DNA of 64,000 nucleotides from Undibacterium hunanense (lineage in GTDB: Bacteria > Pseudomonadota > Gammaproteobacteria > Burkholderiales > Burkholderiaceae_D). Positions 31,267 to 41,501 of this stretch are shown in pieces; positions within the stretch are counted from its first letter, which is position 1; every line of letters begins with the position of its first letter. The notes beneath the pieces were generated by a model. That model saw nothing but the letters and a program-made list of their open reading frames with translations. It searched no databases and was not told the origin of the DNA. The stretch covers positions 117,061 to 181,060 of the forward strand of contig NZ_JACOGF010000013.1 in assembly GCF_014284335.1 (NCBI RefSeq), written 5' to 3'. Position numbers and translations under genes: made by a program.

Positions 31267-32709
31267 ATGATGAGAACATCCCCCAGTGAGTTGGTATTGT
31301 CCTTTGCCCAGATCGGGGCCATGCTGCGTGCGCGTCAGTTATTGATCGCATTTGTCATGGTGGTGGCGGTGGCTGGTGCGGCGGTTGCCAGCCTGTTACT
31401 ACCCAAGACCTATGTGGCAAGCGCAGAAATCTTCATCGATTATCGTATGAATGACCCGATCAGTGGTCGCCAGTTTCATCCCATGCAGGATGAAAGTTAT
31501 TTGCAGACCCAGTTCGATGTCATCAAAAGCGTGCAGGTTGCCGAAAGGGTGATACAGGTACTGGGTTTGCAGGCAACGCCCGAAGGCCGGAAATTTATCC
31601 TGCGTTATGGTGAGCAGCGCGGCTTGCGGGCACTGGCCGAATCCATCGTCAGGAATACCGATGTTGCTCCGCACAAGAACAGCCGTGTGATCGAGATCCA
31701 GTACTCATCCAGTGACCCCAGGCATGCCAAGGATGTTGCCAATGCGGTGGTCAAGGCTTATATCGATTTGTCGCTGGAAATGATGAACGCGCCCGCCAGG
31801 GCCAGACGTGACCAGTACAACGCACAGCTGGAATCCATGAGCCGGCAGATTGATGAATTGCAAACTAAACTCACGGCGTATCAGCAGCAATATCAGATCG
31901 TGGATGTCGACGAAAGAGCCGACCTTGAATCAAAACAGATGAATGCCCTCAGCGTGCGTCTGGTCGATGTGCAGTTGCAAAGAGTCGAGGCGCAAGCCAA
32001 GCGGCAATCACTGGAAAAACTGGTGAAGCAGGGTAATCCAGAGTCGGATATCCCTGAAATTGCCGGTATAGGGCATATTTCCGGCCTCAAGGCGGCACTG
32101 ATTTCCCTTGATGCGCAAATGGCAAATGCCAAGATCACGCTTGGTGTGCGTCACCCGAAATATATTGCCATCCAGGATGAGCGTCAGGCGCTGATGGATA
32201 AACTGCAAAGAGAATCTGCCACTGCATTCGACATGCTGGGCGCCGCAGAAGGGCGTCTGTTACAGCAAGAAAAAGTCATCGAAACGGATATTGCCAGCTA
32301 TCAGAAGAAAACGTTTGAAAACAAAAAACACAGGGATGTCATCAGTTCATATCAACGGCAACTTGATAGCGTACAAAAAATTTACAATGCCGCGATCCAA
32401 AAATTTGATGAATTGCTGATGACCAGTAATGTGGCGATTTCCAATGCGTCTGTCATGCAATGGGCAGAGCTGCCGGAAAAACATGCCAAGCCCTTGCTGC
32501 GTAACAACCTGGTGTTTGGTTTACTGGCAGGTATTGTATTTGGCTTTGGTTTGGCATTCTTGCTGGAATTGATGAACAGGCGCGTGCGCTGCCTGGAAGA
32601 TCTGGAACGTGAATTTGATGAGCCGGTGATGGCAAAAATAGGATTTGACGAAAAATTGAGCGGTAACGATACCCAGCAGCAACAGCTTGAGCGAGGTATG
32701 CATGCGTGA
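31267..32709 (+). CDS. Chain-length determinant protein (Wzz/EpsF-type)
   Basis: The 480-residue polysaccharide co-polymerase has one transmembrane helix at each end (about residues 22-44 and 415-437), a large coiled-coil periplasmic domain between, and the GNVR-like region shortly before the second helix. The FHPMQDESYLQTQFDVIKS segment is typical of the EpsF subgroup. It controls chain length together with the next-gene kinase; here the cytoplasmic kinase is a separate polypeptide. Its end overlaps the kinase start by eight bases. Confidence 0.88.
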   Translation: MMRTSPSELVLSFAQIGAMLRARQLLIAFVMVVAVAGAAVASLLLPKTYVASAEIFIDYRMNDPISGRQFHPMQDESYLQTQFDVIKSVQVAERVIQVLGLQATPEGRKFILRYGEQRGLRALAESIVRNTDVAPHKNSRVIEIQYSSSDPRHAKDVANAVVKAYIDLSLEMMNAPARARRDQYNAQLESMSRQIDELQTKLTAYQQQYQIVDVDERADLESKQMNALSVRLVDVQLQRVEAQAKRQSLEKLVKQGNPESDIPEIAGIGHISGLKAALISLDAQMANAKITLGVRHPKYIAIQDERQALMDKLQRESATAFDMLGAAEGRLLQQEKVIETDIASYQKKTFENKKHRDVISSYQRQLDSVQKIYNAAIQKFDELLMTSNVAISNASVMQWAELPEKHAKPLLRNNLVFGLLAGIVFGFGLAFLLELMNRRVRCLEDLEREFDEPVMAKIGFDEKLSGNDTQQQQLERGMHA

Positions 32710-33640
32710 AGCTGAAGCTCAAGTGCAGAATGTCTCCAAGATAGGGCGGCTGGGTGAACTGTTTTTGCAAAAAGGCTTGCTCACACCTGAGCAGATCGAT
32801 CAGGTCGCACAACTGCAAAAAGAAAAAAAACTGCGCTTTGGCGACGCGGCCCTGGCACTTGGTTACCTGACTCAGGCGCAGTTGGATCAGGCTCTGGGTG
32901 AACAGTTTGGTTATTCGACCAAGAGTCTGATCAATGGCAGTGCCGCCCCTTCGCTGAAATTTTTTTACTTTCCCTTCAGCAAAGAAGCGGAAGAAATCCG
33001 GCGTCTGCGCAGTGAGCTGCTGTTGAAATTCAGCGCTCAGGAAAAAATCAAACTGGCCATGGTCAGTGCCGCCAGCGGTGACGGAAAAAGCTATATGGCA
33101 GCCAGTCTGGCCATTGCCTTGTCGCAAGTGGGTAAACGTACCTTGCTGATCGATGCTGATTTGCGTGGTGGCAGTCTGCATGAGTATTTTTCGCTGGGCA
33201 AACCTGATGGTTTGTCTTCTGTACTGGCTGGGCGTATCGGCCTGTCTGATGCGTTTATTCAACTCATGCCCAACCTGCATTTATTGCCAGCCGGGCCGCA
33301 ACCACCGAATCCGCTGGAAATTTTACGCGCACCACGCATCCGTGAATTGCTGGAATCGTGCAGTGATCAGTTTGACGCCTTTGTAATTGATACCCATGCA
33401 GCATCAAAAGCATCTGATGCACAGATGGTGGCGCATCAGACTGGCAGTGTGTTGCTGTTGGCACGCACAGATCACACCTATATTGATGAATTGCGTCAGA
33501 CCAAGGCCGATATGCTGGCTGCCGGTGTCGAGGTATTGGGCACAATCTACAATCAGCACGAGGATGACGGCGCATCTGGCCTGGCCCCGTTTTCATGGAT
33601 GTTTCGCCTGGTATCCCGCATGTTCCGGCGTAAAAATTAA
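32702..33640 (+). CDS. Chain-length tyrosine-kinase homologue (EpsG-type)
   Basis: This is a 312-residue P-loop ATPase of the bacterial tyrosine kinase family. Walker A is ASGDGKSYMAA, Walker A' is LLIDADLRGG, and an interaction motif EIRRLRSELL precedes them. Residues about 14-65 resemble the MshEN/GspE N-terminal domain (LGELFLQKGLLTPEQIDQ), which binds cyclic-di-GMP in some relatives. The C-terminus (FRLVSRMFRRKN) has no tyrosine cluster, so classical autophosphorylation of a tail is unlikely. I start at the ATG at 32702, with GAGCGAGG upstream, rather than 32687. It overlaps the previous gene, which suggests coupled translation. Confidence 0.82.
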   Translation: MREAEAQVQNVSKIGRLGELFLQKGLLTPEQIDQVAQLQKEKKLRFGDAALALGYLTQAQLDQALGEQFGYSTKSLINGSAAPSLKFFYFPFSKEAEEIRRLRSELLLKFSAQEKIKLAMVSAASGDGKSYMAASLAIALSQVGKRTLLIDADLRGGSLHEYFSLGKPDGLSSVLAGRIGLSDAFIQLMPNLHLLPAGPQPPNPLEILRAPRIRELLESCSDQFDAFVIDTHAASKASDAQMVAHQTGSVLLLARTDHTYIDELRQTKADMLAAGVEVLGTIYNQHEDDGASGLAPFSWMFRLVSRMFRRKN

Positions 33641-33645
33641 GTCTC

Positions 33646-34602
33646 ATGACTGATCTGAGTATTTGTATCTGCACCTACAAGCGGCCAGTCCTGCTGCGTC
33701 GTTTGCTACAGGCTGTCTGGGATCAGGCGGCAGAGCACAGTGTCGAAGTCATCGTGGTTGATAATGACCCCGCACAATCTGCCTCTGCCGTGTTGGCAGA
33801 AATGGGTCAATTGTTTGCTGACAGCCTGACCGTAGTCAGTCTCGCCAATCCCAATATTTCCCTGGCACGCAATGCGGCCATTGCCGCAGCAAAAGGCGAC
33901 TGGATCATCATGATCGATGATGATGAAGTACCGGTATCCACCTGGTTGCAGCAATTGTTGGCCGTACAGCTTGTGCACAATGCTGATGTGGTGTTTGCGC
34001 CGGTATTACCTGACTACGCAGACACTACGCCCGACTGGATACGTCGGGGTGGTTATTTTGACCGCCGGCGCTTGCCTACCGGCACCCGCATTGACCATCG
34101 TGATGCGCGTAGCGGCAATGTGTTGATAAGACATGTCTTGCTGCAACGATTGACAGCCAGCCAGCAGGGCGGTGTCGGCCCGTTTGACCCTGCCTTTGGT
34201 ACCACCGGTGGTGAAGATACCATGCTGTTCCGACGGCTGGATGCAATGGGGGCAGTCATGGTGTGGTGTGATGAAGCACCGGCCAGTGAATATATTCCCC
34301 CAGATCGGGCAACCGCCAAATGGTTGTTGCAGCGTTCTTATCGTACCGGGCAATTATTTATCCGTACCGAACTGGCGATGCTGTCTGGCATGCAAAGACT
34401 GCGTTCGGCCATTATATTGAGTGGCCGCGCCTGCGTGCAGTTTGTACTTGCACTGTTATTCGCCTTGCTATGTCTGCCTGTCAAACCCCTCAAGACATTT
34501 GCCTGGTTGCGAATTGCAGCGTCCCAACTGGGTAAGCTCAGTTATTTTTGGGGCAAGGCTACGCATGCGTATGGCAGTCAGGCTGGGGCAGGCAAGTCAT
34601 GA
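33646..34602 (+). CDS. Family 2 glycosyltransferase
   Basis: The 318-residue protein opens LSICICTYKRPVLLRRLL, with VIVVDNDP and the DxD-like MIDDDEVP, the GT-A fold signatures of nucleotide-sugar transferases. The C-terminal third has one hydrophobic segment (about 268-285), so it probably works at the inner membrane. It follows the kinase gene by five bases and overlaps the acyltransferase start (ATGA), within the export operon. Confidence 0.88.
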   Translation: MTDLSICICTYKRPVLLRRLLQAVWDQAAEHSVEVIVVDNDPAQSASAVLAEMGQLFADSLTVVSLANPNISLARNAAIAAAKGDWIIMIDDDEVPVSTWLQQLLAVQLVHNADVVFAPVLPDYADTTPDWIRRGGYFDRRRLPTGTRIDHRDARSGNVLIRHVLLQRLTASQQGGVGPFDPAFGTTGGEDTMLFRRLDAMGAVMVWCDEAPASEYIPPDRATAKWLLQRSYRTGQLFIRTELAMLSGMQRLRSAIILSGRACVQFVLALLFALLCLPVKPLKTFAWLRIAASQLGKLSYFWGKATHAYGSQAGAGKS

Positions 34603-35648
34603 GTAGCCATTCCCAGCATCGCCTGCAAGCGCTCGATGGTTTGCGTGCTGTTTCCATTGCCATGGTGTTTTTCTCGCATGCTGGCTTTGGGCATATTGTG
34701 CCGGGTGGACTAGGCGTAACCATTTTCTTTTTTATCAGCGGTTTCATCATTACCAAACTCATGCTGTCGGAATGGGATACAAAAGGTGGCATTAATGTAC
34801 GTCACTTTTATGTACGCAGATTGTTTCGTCTGACACCGGCCTTGTTGTTGTTTGTGGCGGTGTCGGTGACTTTGATGTCATTGGTTGGTGATGTCTGGAC
34901 ATGGACTGAACCGGCAGCGGTGTTTTTGTATTTTGCGAACTATTACGGTATTTATTCCACTTTCAGTGGGGAACTGATCAAGCAGCCTCTGGCCATCACT
35001 TGGTCATTGGCGGTGGAAGAACATTTTTATTTCGTATTTCCATTTCTTTTCATGATCTTTGCCGGCGCACCAAGACGTTTTTTGAGTGCCATCGTCATCA
35101 TCTTGCTGATGATGCTGGCCTGGCGTAGCTATCTGGTGTATGGCATAGGTCTTGATCATCTACCGCATTACCGCATCTATACGGCGACAGATACACGTGC
35201 TGATTCGATTCTGTATGGCGTCTGCCTGTCATTGGTGATGGTTCGTTACCCGCAGCTGTTTGCTCGCCTGAATACCTGGCGTGGCTTTGCAACAGGAGCC
35301 GTTATCATGTTGATCAGCCTTGCCATCCGTGACGAAAATTTCCGGGAATCGTTGCGCTATTCGTTACAGGGCATGGCCCTGTTTTTGATGTTTGCGACAT
35401 TGGTGTTTTCACGCAATTATTTCAACAGTTTCCTGGAGTGGCCACCGGTAGTGTACGTGGGCAGGATCAGCTATTCCCTGTATCTGTATCACTGGCTGGT
35501 GATAGGTGTCGTCGCCTGGTATATGCCTGAAGCTTCTACCCTGATCCGGTTGCTGGTGGTGGCGGTATTTTCCTGGTTGCTGTCGCACCTGTCTTACCGC
35601 TATATTGAGCAGCGCTTCCAGGCGATGGGGCGCAAGCTGTTAAGCTGA
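34599..35648 (+). CDS. Acyltransferase 3 family protein (OafA-like)
   Basis: The 349-residue protein is an integral membrane acyltransferase with about ten helices. The signature LQALDGLRAVSIAMVFFSH with its catalytic His is at the N-terminus and WSLAVEEHFYFVFPFLF is near residue 130. It probably O-acetylates the polysaccharide or its lipid-linked repeat. The start at 34599 overlaps the preceding stop; the longer frame from 34548 adds unrelated residues. No C-terminal SGNH domain is fused. It converges with the ligase/polymerase gene, whose 3' end overlaps it by nine bases. Confidence 0.88.
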   Translation: MSSHSQHRLQALDGLRAVSIAMVFFSHAGFGHIVPGGLGVTIFFFISGFIITKLMLSEWDTKGGINVRHFYVRRLFRLTPALLLFVAVSVTLMSLVGDVWTWTEPAAVFLYFANYYGIYSTFSGELIKQPLAITWSLAVEEHFYFVFPFLFMIFAGAPRRFLSAIVIILLMMLAWRSYLVYGIGLDHLPHYRIYTATDTRADSILYGVCLSLVMVRYPQLFARLNTWRGFATGAVIMLISLAIRDENFRESLRYSLQGMALFLMFATLVFSRNYFNSFLEWPPVVYVGRISYSLYLYHWLVIGVVAWYMPEASTLIRLLVVAVFSWLLSHLSYRYIEQRFQAMGRKLLS

Positions 35649-36950
35649 TTGCGCTTTGGCCTGCTTTAATCTTCGGGTGGCCGAACTGACGGCAATCAGG
35701 CTGAAGATGAAAAATACGTTCTGGAATACAAAACCACGAAACAGGCTGCTTTCAGTAAAATTGGTAATCACCACGACGGTTAGCATGGCGGACCAGAATG
35801 CGGCCTGTTGACGATCAAGGCGAGCCAGGGTAACCAGAAAACCAGCCTGTGTCAGTAGCGTCAGAATGACCAGTATCAAACCAATCAGTCCTTGTTCATT
35901 CAATATATCCAGATAACCATTGTGAGATTGCAGGGGGATCCAGTGTAGCGCGTCAATCACAAATTGCGACAGGCTGTCAGGCCCCAGCCAGAATGCACCA
36001 TACCCCAGACCCATGAGGTAGTGTTTGTTGATTTCCAGCCCGACCAGTTGCCAGATATCGGTACGACCAGTCAGGTCCGTGCCTTTGCCAAACAGGCCAG
36101 CAATGGGGGACGCTGCTTCTTGCCAGGTCGGCATGCGTGACTCTTGCATGAAGAAAACATAGACGGCGATGGTCAGCAGGCAAACGATGACCAGGGTAGC
36201 GCGCGTCAGCGAATACGAAGATGAAATATGGCGTTTGCGCAACAGGTGAAACATACCCGTCGTCAGCAAGGTAATAATCATGCTGGTGGAGCTTTTGCTC
36301 ATGACAAGCATGAAAAAAGAAAATAACAGGCCCAAAGCCAGATTGCGTATTCCGACTTTTTCTATGCACGACTTGATTTGCCACAGCAAAATACTGAGGG
36401 CAGCGACCTGGCCCAGCTCATTCTTTTGCGACAGGGCACCGCGCCATGCGCCGCCCAGTTCGTAATCAATGCCTATGCTGGGAACGGCAATAGCCATGAA
36501 AAACGACAGTATCAGCAGGCCCGACAAGGTGTAGAGCACATAATTGACCATCAGTTGCAACGGGCGGGCGGCCAGTTGCACACTGAAACCTATCATCACC
36601 AGACCATATAGCTGTATGGCACGCTTGAAGGTGGTCGCTGATAGCGGTGACCACAGGCTGGAAGCCAGACACCAGATCAGAACCAGCGCCAGGAAAGGAT
36701 TCATGGCCCGGATGTCTTTCAAGGCCTCTGGCAAGTGACGGTAAAGAATGAATGTTGCCAGAATGAACAGGCTACCCCATTGTAATTTGGTGGTGAGCGA
36801 GCCTTCCATGGTGACCGCAGATGAGCCGGTATAGTCCCATGACAGGCCATAGGGCAGCAGAGAAAAAATGACGAACAGAACGATCATCAGTTTGACGATA
36901 TTTGTTTCCAGCTGGTTCAGGCTGGAGGGCAGTACAGGCAAATTTTGCAT
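35640..36950 (-). CDS. O-antigen ligase / Wzy-type polymerase family protein
   Basis: The 436-residue membrane protein has about eleven to twelve hydrophobic segments and the Wzy_C region with a large periplasmic loop (about residues 255-345; FGKGTDLTGRTDIWQLVG, then HNGYLDILNEQGLIGLIL). That pattern is shared by O-antigen ligases and repeat-unit polymerases. In a locus with Wzz and Wza homologues, polymerase is the likely role. No other polymerase is present in the window. Confidence 0.82.
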   Translation of the reverse strand: MQNLPVLPSSLNQLETNIVKLMIVLFVIFSLLPYGLSWDYTGSSAVTMEGSLTTKLQWGSLFILATFILYRHLPEALKDIRAMNPFLALVLIWCLASSLWSPLSATTFKRAIQLYGLVMIGFSVQLAARPLQLMVNYVLYTLSGLLILSFFMAIAVPSIGIDYELGGAWRGALSQKNELGQVAALSILLWQIKSCIEKVGIRNLALGLLFSFFMLVMSKSSTSMIITLLTTGMFHLLRKRHISSSYSLTRATLVIVCLLTIAVYVFFMQESRMPTWQEAASPIAGLFGKGTDLTGRTDIWQLVGLEINKHYLMGLGYGAFWLGPDSLSQFVIDALHWIPLQSHNGYLDILNEQGLIGLILVILTLLTQAGFLVTLARLDRQQAAFWSAMLTVVVITNFTESSLFRGFVFQNVFFIFSLIAVSSATRRLKQAKAQSA

Positions 36951-36998
36951 TTCTCAATACTGATGTCGTGTGTTTGTGCGATATTCTTGGAACTTATT

Positions 36999-37086
36999 TA
37001 AGACTCATGCAAAATCGCACCAGCTGTGTTGTGGCTCTAAAGTAAGGTCTTCATTGCCCTTGCCGGGATAATTTCCGTAAGTCCTA
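36999..37086. repeat. MITE-like inverted repeat, copy 3 (degenerate)
   Basis: An 88-bp worn copy in the orientation of copy 2: TAAGACTCATGCAAAATCGCACCAGC at the left is too long to quote further, and the right end keeps CCGTAAGTCCTA. The internal palindrome has partly eroded and lost about 15 bases. TA flanks are kept. It lies between the divergent polymerase and glycanase genes, six bases before the latter's first ATG. Confidence 0.7.
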
Positions 37087-37092
37087 ATTCTA

Positions 37093-39567
37093 ATGGTTAC
37101 CATGTCAGTTGCGACCCAAACTATGAAGTATTTTCAATTTCCTGTCCGCTCTCCTGCCCGTTCACCCACCCATTCACCTGTTAATGCCATACTGCTGCGT
37201 TTGCTGGTCTCTTTGCTGGCATGGTGTGTCGTTGCGGTTTCTGCCAGGGCAGGGGAATCGGCCTGGTATCCTTTTGAAGTGAATGAAGACGCTTTGTCTG
37301 GTGTCGTCGATTTTGGGGGCATGAACCATGCACTCGAAGCAGGAGACCGTCTGTACGTCAAGGGTAGTCATTTTTTTCGCCTTGGACACGACGTTAAACC
37401 AGGCACCCGTGATGATAGCCGCGTGCGCCTGTTTGGTATCAGTCTGGCCAATACAGCCAATTTCCCTGAAGAAAAGGATGCCGTCAAAATAGCCCAGCGT
37501 CTGCGCCGTCTTGGATTCAATGCGGTGCGCCTGCACCATCTGGACACCATACTCAGTGACAGTCAGGAGCAGCCGCGCGGCATTTTGACGACCGCAGCTT
37601 TCCCCAGTTTCAATGAGGCAGCCTTGCTGCGCCTGCGTGTCTTCATCAACGCCCTCAAGGCGGAAGGCCTGTATGTGAACCTGAACTTGCATGTGGGTTA
37701 CCAGTTCCGGCCTGCGGTGGATCAGGTAACACCCATGACACCGGGCGAACAGATGCCCTTTGCCAGCCATCCCCTGCATTTGTTTGAGCCTCGCATGATC
37801 AGCCTGCAGGCAGAATATGTGCAGCAATTGCTGCGGCGGCTGGAATTGAAGGACGACCCAGCCCTGGCAATGATAGAGATCAACAATGAATCATCACTGT
37901 TGGGCGCGTGGCAGCGTACTCAACTCGATGGCCTGACCGGTGAATATGAACGCCAGTTGCAGCAGAACTGGCAAAAATGGGTATTGCGCCAATATGGCAG
38001 CGCCGAACAGGCATGCGCGGTCTGGGATAGCTGTTCCCTGCCCAGAAAAGGCATTATCAACGTCAAATCATCCGAAGCCAGTGTACTGGAATATGGCGAG
38101 GGCTGGTTCGCCCGCCTGCAGCGCCTGGCTAGCAGGGTAATGACCAGACTGGGGTATGCCACGCCTTCAGCATTGCAACAGCAATACCGGCCACATAAAA
38201 AGGGAAATGGACGCCGGGTGCTGGATTACGTCCGGTATCTGTCGGACATGGATATGCAATACCTGACGGTGATGCGCAAGACCATACGGCAGGAACTGGG
38301 AGACCTGGTGCCGCTGACGGGCACGCAAATGTATTTTGGCGGCGTTGCCATGGCAGATGCGCAGCAGCATATGGATTATGTCGATGAGCATTTCTACGTT
38401 GACCACTATGATTTTCCTGGCAAGCCCTGGGACAGGAACGACTGGCGTATCCGTGATGAATCAATATTGCGTGATGGCTGGCAGGCGCTGTTGCAGCGTG
38501 CCTACGTACGTGACTTGCGCAAACCTTTTGTTGTCAGCGAATTTAACCAGGCATACCCGAACCGTCAGTCGGCAGAAATTTTGCCGGTGATGAGTGCATT
38601 TGCAGCTGCGCAGGACTGGGATGGACTATTTCTCTTTCACTATATAGATGGCGACCATTGGTCGTCGGTACCTGACAGTTTCGGCCTGAGCGGGCATTCC
38701 GGGCAACTGGTAACGACAGGAATAGCCTCTGCATTATTCCGTCAATATCAGATACGCCCGCTGCCGGAGCAGGTAGCCATTAATCTGCCGCTGGAGGCGC
38801 GGCAATTGTTGGGGGCCATGCGTGACGGTGTCAGTGGTACTGGCTTCCCTGGTTATTTGCAGTCGCAATATGGGCTGGAATACAAGCATGCATTTTTCGC
38901 GCGCCTGGGCATGCGGCATGACATGCAGGCAAAATCGACGGAGCTGTCCACACCTGGTGCGCATTATGCAAAAGCCTGGATGGAAGAAGACACGCTATGG
39001 ACAGCTCCGGGTGGGCAGTTGCGCTATAACCAGTCCGGCCCCTGGCTGTTTGCTGACACAACTTATGCACGCATGTTTGCCGGTACCCGGTCCAGTTTAT
39101 CGGTGAACCTGGATGTCGATAAGACCTTGCCCATGTTTTCTGAAAAGGGCCGGCAGTATGGCGTCATGTTATTGACCAGTCGTGACGCACTGCCGTTGAA
39201 AAATTCTCGCCGCCTGTTACTGGTGTTGTCTGGTGCCACAGCTGCAAGCCAGCCAGGCGTCATACCGCAACGCCCCAAACAACTGGTCAATTATGATGGC
39301 CAAAAAGCCTGGTGGACGCTGGAACCGGATGCCACGACCTCAAATAAACCTTCCGGCGCACTGGATGGCAATGCACCAGTGTGGCTGGAGCGTATTCCCG
39401 TCAAACTGTTCCATGCTACCAGCAGCAAAAAAATCACAGTGTTTCCATTGGATGGAAGTGGTGCCCGCATGAAAGCACTACCGCACACCGCAATCCGGCA
39501 AAAAAATGGTGGATTCGAACTGGATTTCGATTATCCGTCGCCCTGGTATGAAATCGTACTGGAATGA
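37093..39567 (+). CDS. Secreted clan GH-A-type glycoside hydrolase
   Basis: The 824-residue protein has a signal sequence (hydrophobic residues about 33-52, ending SARA), then a TIM-barrel region (about 90-520). The probable acid/base Glu is in MIEINNES (near residue 265) and the probable nucleophile Glu is in VVSEFNQ (near 482), the spacing expected for clan GH-A, for example GH5-like enzymes. The C-terminal 250 residues are beta-rich. It probably trims or degrades the exopolysaccharide of this locus. In-frame ATGs at 37102 and 37123 are alternative starts; the 37093 start would leave only six bases from MITE copy 3. Confidence 0.78.
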   Translation: MVTMSVATQTMKYFQFPVRSPARSPTHSPVNAILLRLLVSLLAWCVVAVSARAGESAWYPFEVNEDALSGVVDFGGMNHALEAGDRLYVKGSHFFRLGHDVKPGTRDDSRVRLFGISLANTANFPEEKDAVKIAQRLRRLGFNAVRLHHLDTILSDSQEQPRGILTTAAFPSFNEAALLRLRVFINALKAEGLYVNLNLHVGYQFRPAVDQVTPMTPGEQMPFASHPLHLFEPRMISLQAEYVQQLLRRLELKDDPALAMIEINNESSLLGAWQRTQLDGLTGEYERQLQQNWQKWVLRQYGSAEQACAVWDSCSLPRKGIINVKSSEASVLEYGEGWFARLQRLASRVMTRLGYATPSALQQQYRPHKKGNGRRVLDYVRYLSDMDMQYLTVMRKTIRQELGDLVPLTGTQMYFGGVAMADAQQHMDYVDEHFYVDHYDFPGKPWDRNDWRIRDESILRDGWQALLQRAYVRDLRKPFVVSEFNQAYPNRQSAEILPVMSAFAAAQDWDGLFLFHYIDGDHWSSVPDSFGLSGHSGQLVTTGIASALFRQYQIRPLPEQVAINLPLEARQLLGAMRDGVSGTGFPGYLQSQYGLEYKHAFFARLGMRHDMQAKSTELSTPGAHYAKAWMEEDTLWTAPGGQLRYNQSGPWLFADTTYARMFAGTRSSLSVNLDVDKTLPMFSEKGRQYGVMLLTSRDALPLKNSRRLLLVLSGATAASQPGVIPQRPKQLVNYDGQKAWWTLEPDATTSNKPSGALDGNAPVWLERIPVKLFHATSSKKITVFPLDGSGARMKALPHTAIRQKNGGFELDFDYPSPWYEIVLE

Positions 39568-39904
39568 AACCAGGTCAATGCATCTTAATTTGAGTCGAAA
39601 ATTTGCAGTGAGAAAGTGCAATTTGAAACTTAATTTTCTTTATGTGTGGAGTTGAATTTCCGAATTTTATAATGTGAATTGCGCATTTCGTATTGTGAAA
39701 TGAAACTATGTGCTTGCACAAAATATTTTTCTCATTCTAAGGAATGTTATTTCACATCGCAAAAATCATATTTTAAGTATTTGATTTTAAACGATTAAAA
39801 ATTTGTTATATGTCTTATATAAGACCTTGTTGCTACGCAAAAAATACCCTATTATTTCTCTCAACGGATTCACTTTTTATTTGATTTGCCCACAGGAGAG
39901 AAAC
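39568..39904. promoter_or_regulatory. AT-rich control region of isocitrate lyase with a 14-bp palindrome
   Basis: This 337-base region holds no gene. A perfect 14-bp palindrome, GTCTTATATAAGAC, lies at 39812-39825, about 80 bases before the aceA start, and is a good operator candidate. TATAAT occurs at 39668-39673 without a convincing -35. The long AT-rich tract suggests a strongly regulated promoter, as expected for a glyoxylate-shunt gene. Confidence 0.5.
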
Positions 39905-41203
39905 ATGACAACTCGCGCACAACAAGTAGCAGAATTGCAAAAAGACTGGGATACCAATCCACGCTGGAACGGTATCAAGCGTAACTACACGGCAGAAGAC
40001 GTGGTTCGTCTGCGTGGCTCCATCAGTGTTGAACATACCATCGCCAAAAACGGCGCGATCAAACTGTGGGATCTGGTTAATAACGAGCCTTTCATCAATG
40101 CCCTTGGCGCTTTGACTGGCAACCAGGCCATGCAACAGGTTAAAGCCGGCTTGAAAGCCATCTACCTGTCCGGCTGGCAAGTTGCAGGCGACGCCAACGT
40201 TGCTGGTGAAATGTATCCTGACCAATCCCTGTACCCAGCCAATTCTGTGCCACTGGTTGTCAAGCGTATCAACAACACGCTGACACGTGCTGACCAGATT
40301 CAATGGTCCGAAGGTAAAGACGACATCGACTTCTTCGCCCCTATCGTGGCAGATGCTGAAGCTGGTTTCGGCGGTGTATTGAATGCTTTTGAATTGATGA
40401 AAGCCATGATCGAAGCGGGCGCATCTGGCGTTCACTTTGAAGATCAACTGGCTTCCGTCAAAAAATGCGGCCACATGGGCGGCAAGGTATTGGTACCAAC
40501 CCGTGAAGCGATTGAAAAACTGAATGCCGCACGTCTGGCTGCCGACATCATGGGCACATCCACCGTGATACTGGCCCGTACTGATGCTGAAGCAGCTGAT
40601 TTGCTGACTTCTGATGTGGACCCCAACGACCAGCCTTTCTGCACAGGCGAACGTACGGTTGAAGGCTTCTACAAAACCAAACCAGGTCTGGAGCAAGCGA
40701 TTTCCCGTGGCCTGGCGTATGCAGAATATGCTGACCTGATCTGGTGTGAAACCGGCAAACCTGACCTGGAATTCGCCAAGGCATTTGCTGATGCCATCCA
40801 TGCCAAGTTCCCAGGCAAATTGCTGTCCTATAATTGCTCGCCATCTTTCAACTGGAAGAAAAACCTGGACGATGCCACCATCGCCAAATTCCAGAAAGAA
40901 CTGGGCGCAATGGGCTACAAATTCCAGTTCATCACACTGGCTGGTTTCCATGCATTGAACTACGGCATGTTCAACCTGGCACATGGCTACGCACGTCGCC
41001 AGATGTCTGCCTTCGTTGAATTGCAGGAAGCTGAATTTGCAGCGGCAGAAAAAGGCTTTACTGCGGTTAAACATCAGCGTGAAGTTGGTACTGGTTACTT
41101 TGATGCAGTCACACAAACAATCCAGCAAGGCAAGTCTTCCACGACAGCTTTGCATGGTTCGACAGAAGACGAACAATTCTTCGATGCAAAAAAAGTGGCA
41201 TAA
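39905..41203 (+). CDS. aceA: Isocitrate lyase
   Basis: The enzyme splits isocitrate to glyoxylate and succinate in the glyoxylate shunt for growth on acetate or fatty acids. The 432-residue protein has the catalytic KKCGH motif (Cys188) with the loop CGHMGGKVL, metal-site residues in [10 protein letters not shown], and the closing segments [13 protein letters not shown] and [15 protein letters not shown] at 39893-39899 fixes the start at 39905; the longer frame upstream is not coding. It is a single-gene unit bounded by a terminator; malate synthase is not in the window. It interrupts the exopolysaccharide genes. Confidence 0.97.
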   Translation: MTTRAQQVAELQKDWDTNPRWNGIKRNYTAEDVVRLRGSISVEHTIAKNGAIKLWDLVNNEPFINALGALTGNQAMQQVKAGLKAIYLSGWQVAGDANVAGEMYPDQSLYPANSVPLVVKRINNTLTRADQIQWSEGKDDIDFFAPIVADAEAGFGGVLNAFELMKAMIEAGASGVHFEDQLASVKKCGHMGGKVLVPTREAIEKLNAARLAADIMGTSTVILARTDAEAADLLTSDVDPNDQPFCTGERTVEGFYKTKPGLEQAISRGLAYAEYADLIWCETGKPDLEFAKAFADAIHAKFPGKLLSYNCSPSFNWKKNLDDATIAKFQKELGAMGYKFQFITLAGFHALNYGMFNLAHGYARRQMSAFVELQEAEFAAAEKGFTAVKHQREVGTGYFDAVTQTIQQGKSSTTALHGSTEDEQFFDAKKVA

Positions 41204-41253
41204 ATATCAGCATTAAAATCAGCAGTAGAGTTAGTAGCAAGTAAGCTCCCAAT

Positions 41254-41292
41254 AAAAAAACCGCACAGATTTTTATCTGTGCGGTTTTTTTG
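41254..41292 (+). terminator. Intrinsic terminator after aceA
   Basis: CCGCACAGAT (41261-41270) pairs with ATCTGTGCGG (41275-41284), flanked by an A-run and followed by seven Ts. It is symmetric and could work on both strands. Confidence 0.92.
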
Positions 41293-41462
41293 CACTATAG
41301 GCATATCAAAAATAGAAAATTCCTGATTGAAACAGGTATAGTTGTAGAAATGAAAAGCGTAAGATATTGTAGTGAAAAAAATTCTATGAATGCCAGCTTG
41401 CCTGATCACTTGCCATTTAGTTTAAATAAGGAATAATTGATTTTTATTGTTCTTCGTCATTC

Positions 41463-41482
41463 AACCTCTTTCCAAAGAGGTT
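41463..41482. repeat. Perfect inverted repeat before the zinc-ribbon gene
   Basis: AACCTCTTT (41463-41471) and AAAGAGGTT (41474-41482) form a 9-bp stem with a two-base spacer, 19 bases before the ATG. No T-run follows, so an operator or a leader hairpin is more likely than a terminator. Confidence 0.4.
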
Positions 41483-41501
41483 TAACAATTGTTGGGGTGG
41501 T

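Noticed and set aside
39833..41176. A 447-codon open frame opposite aceA
   Set aside because: The plus strand encodes a complete, highly conserved isocitrate lyase with a good ribosome-binding site; the opposite frame has no recognisable motif.
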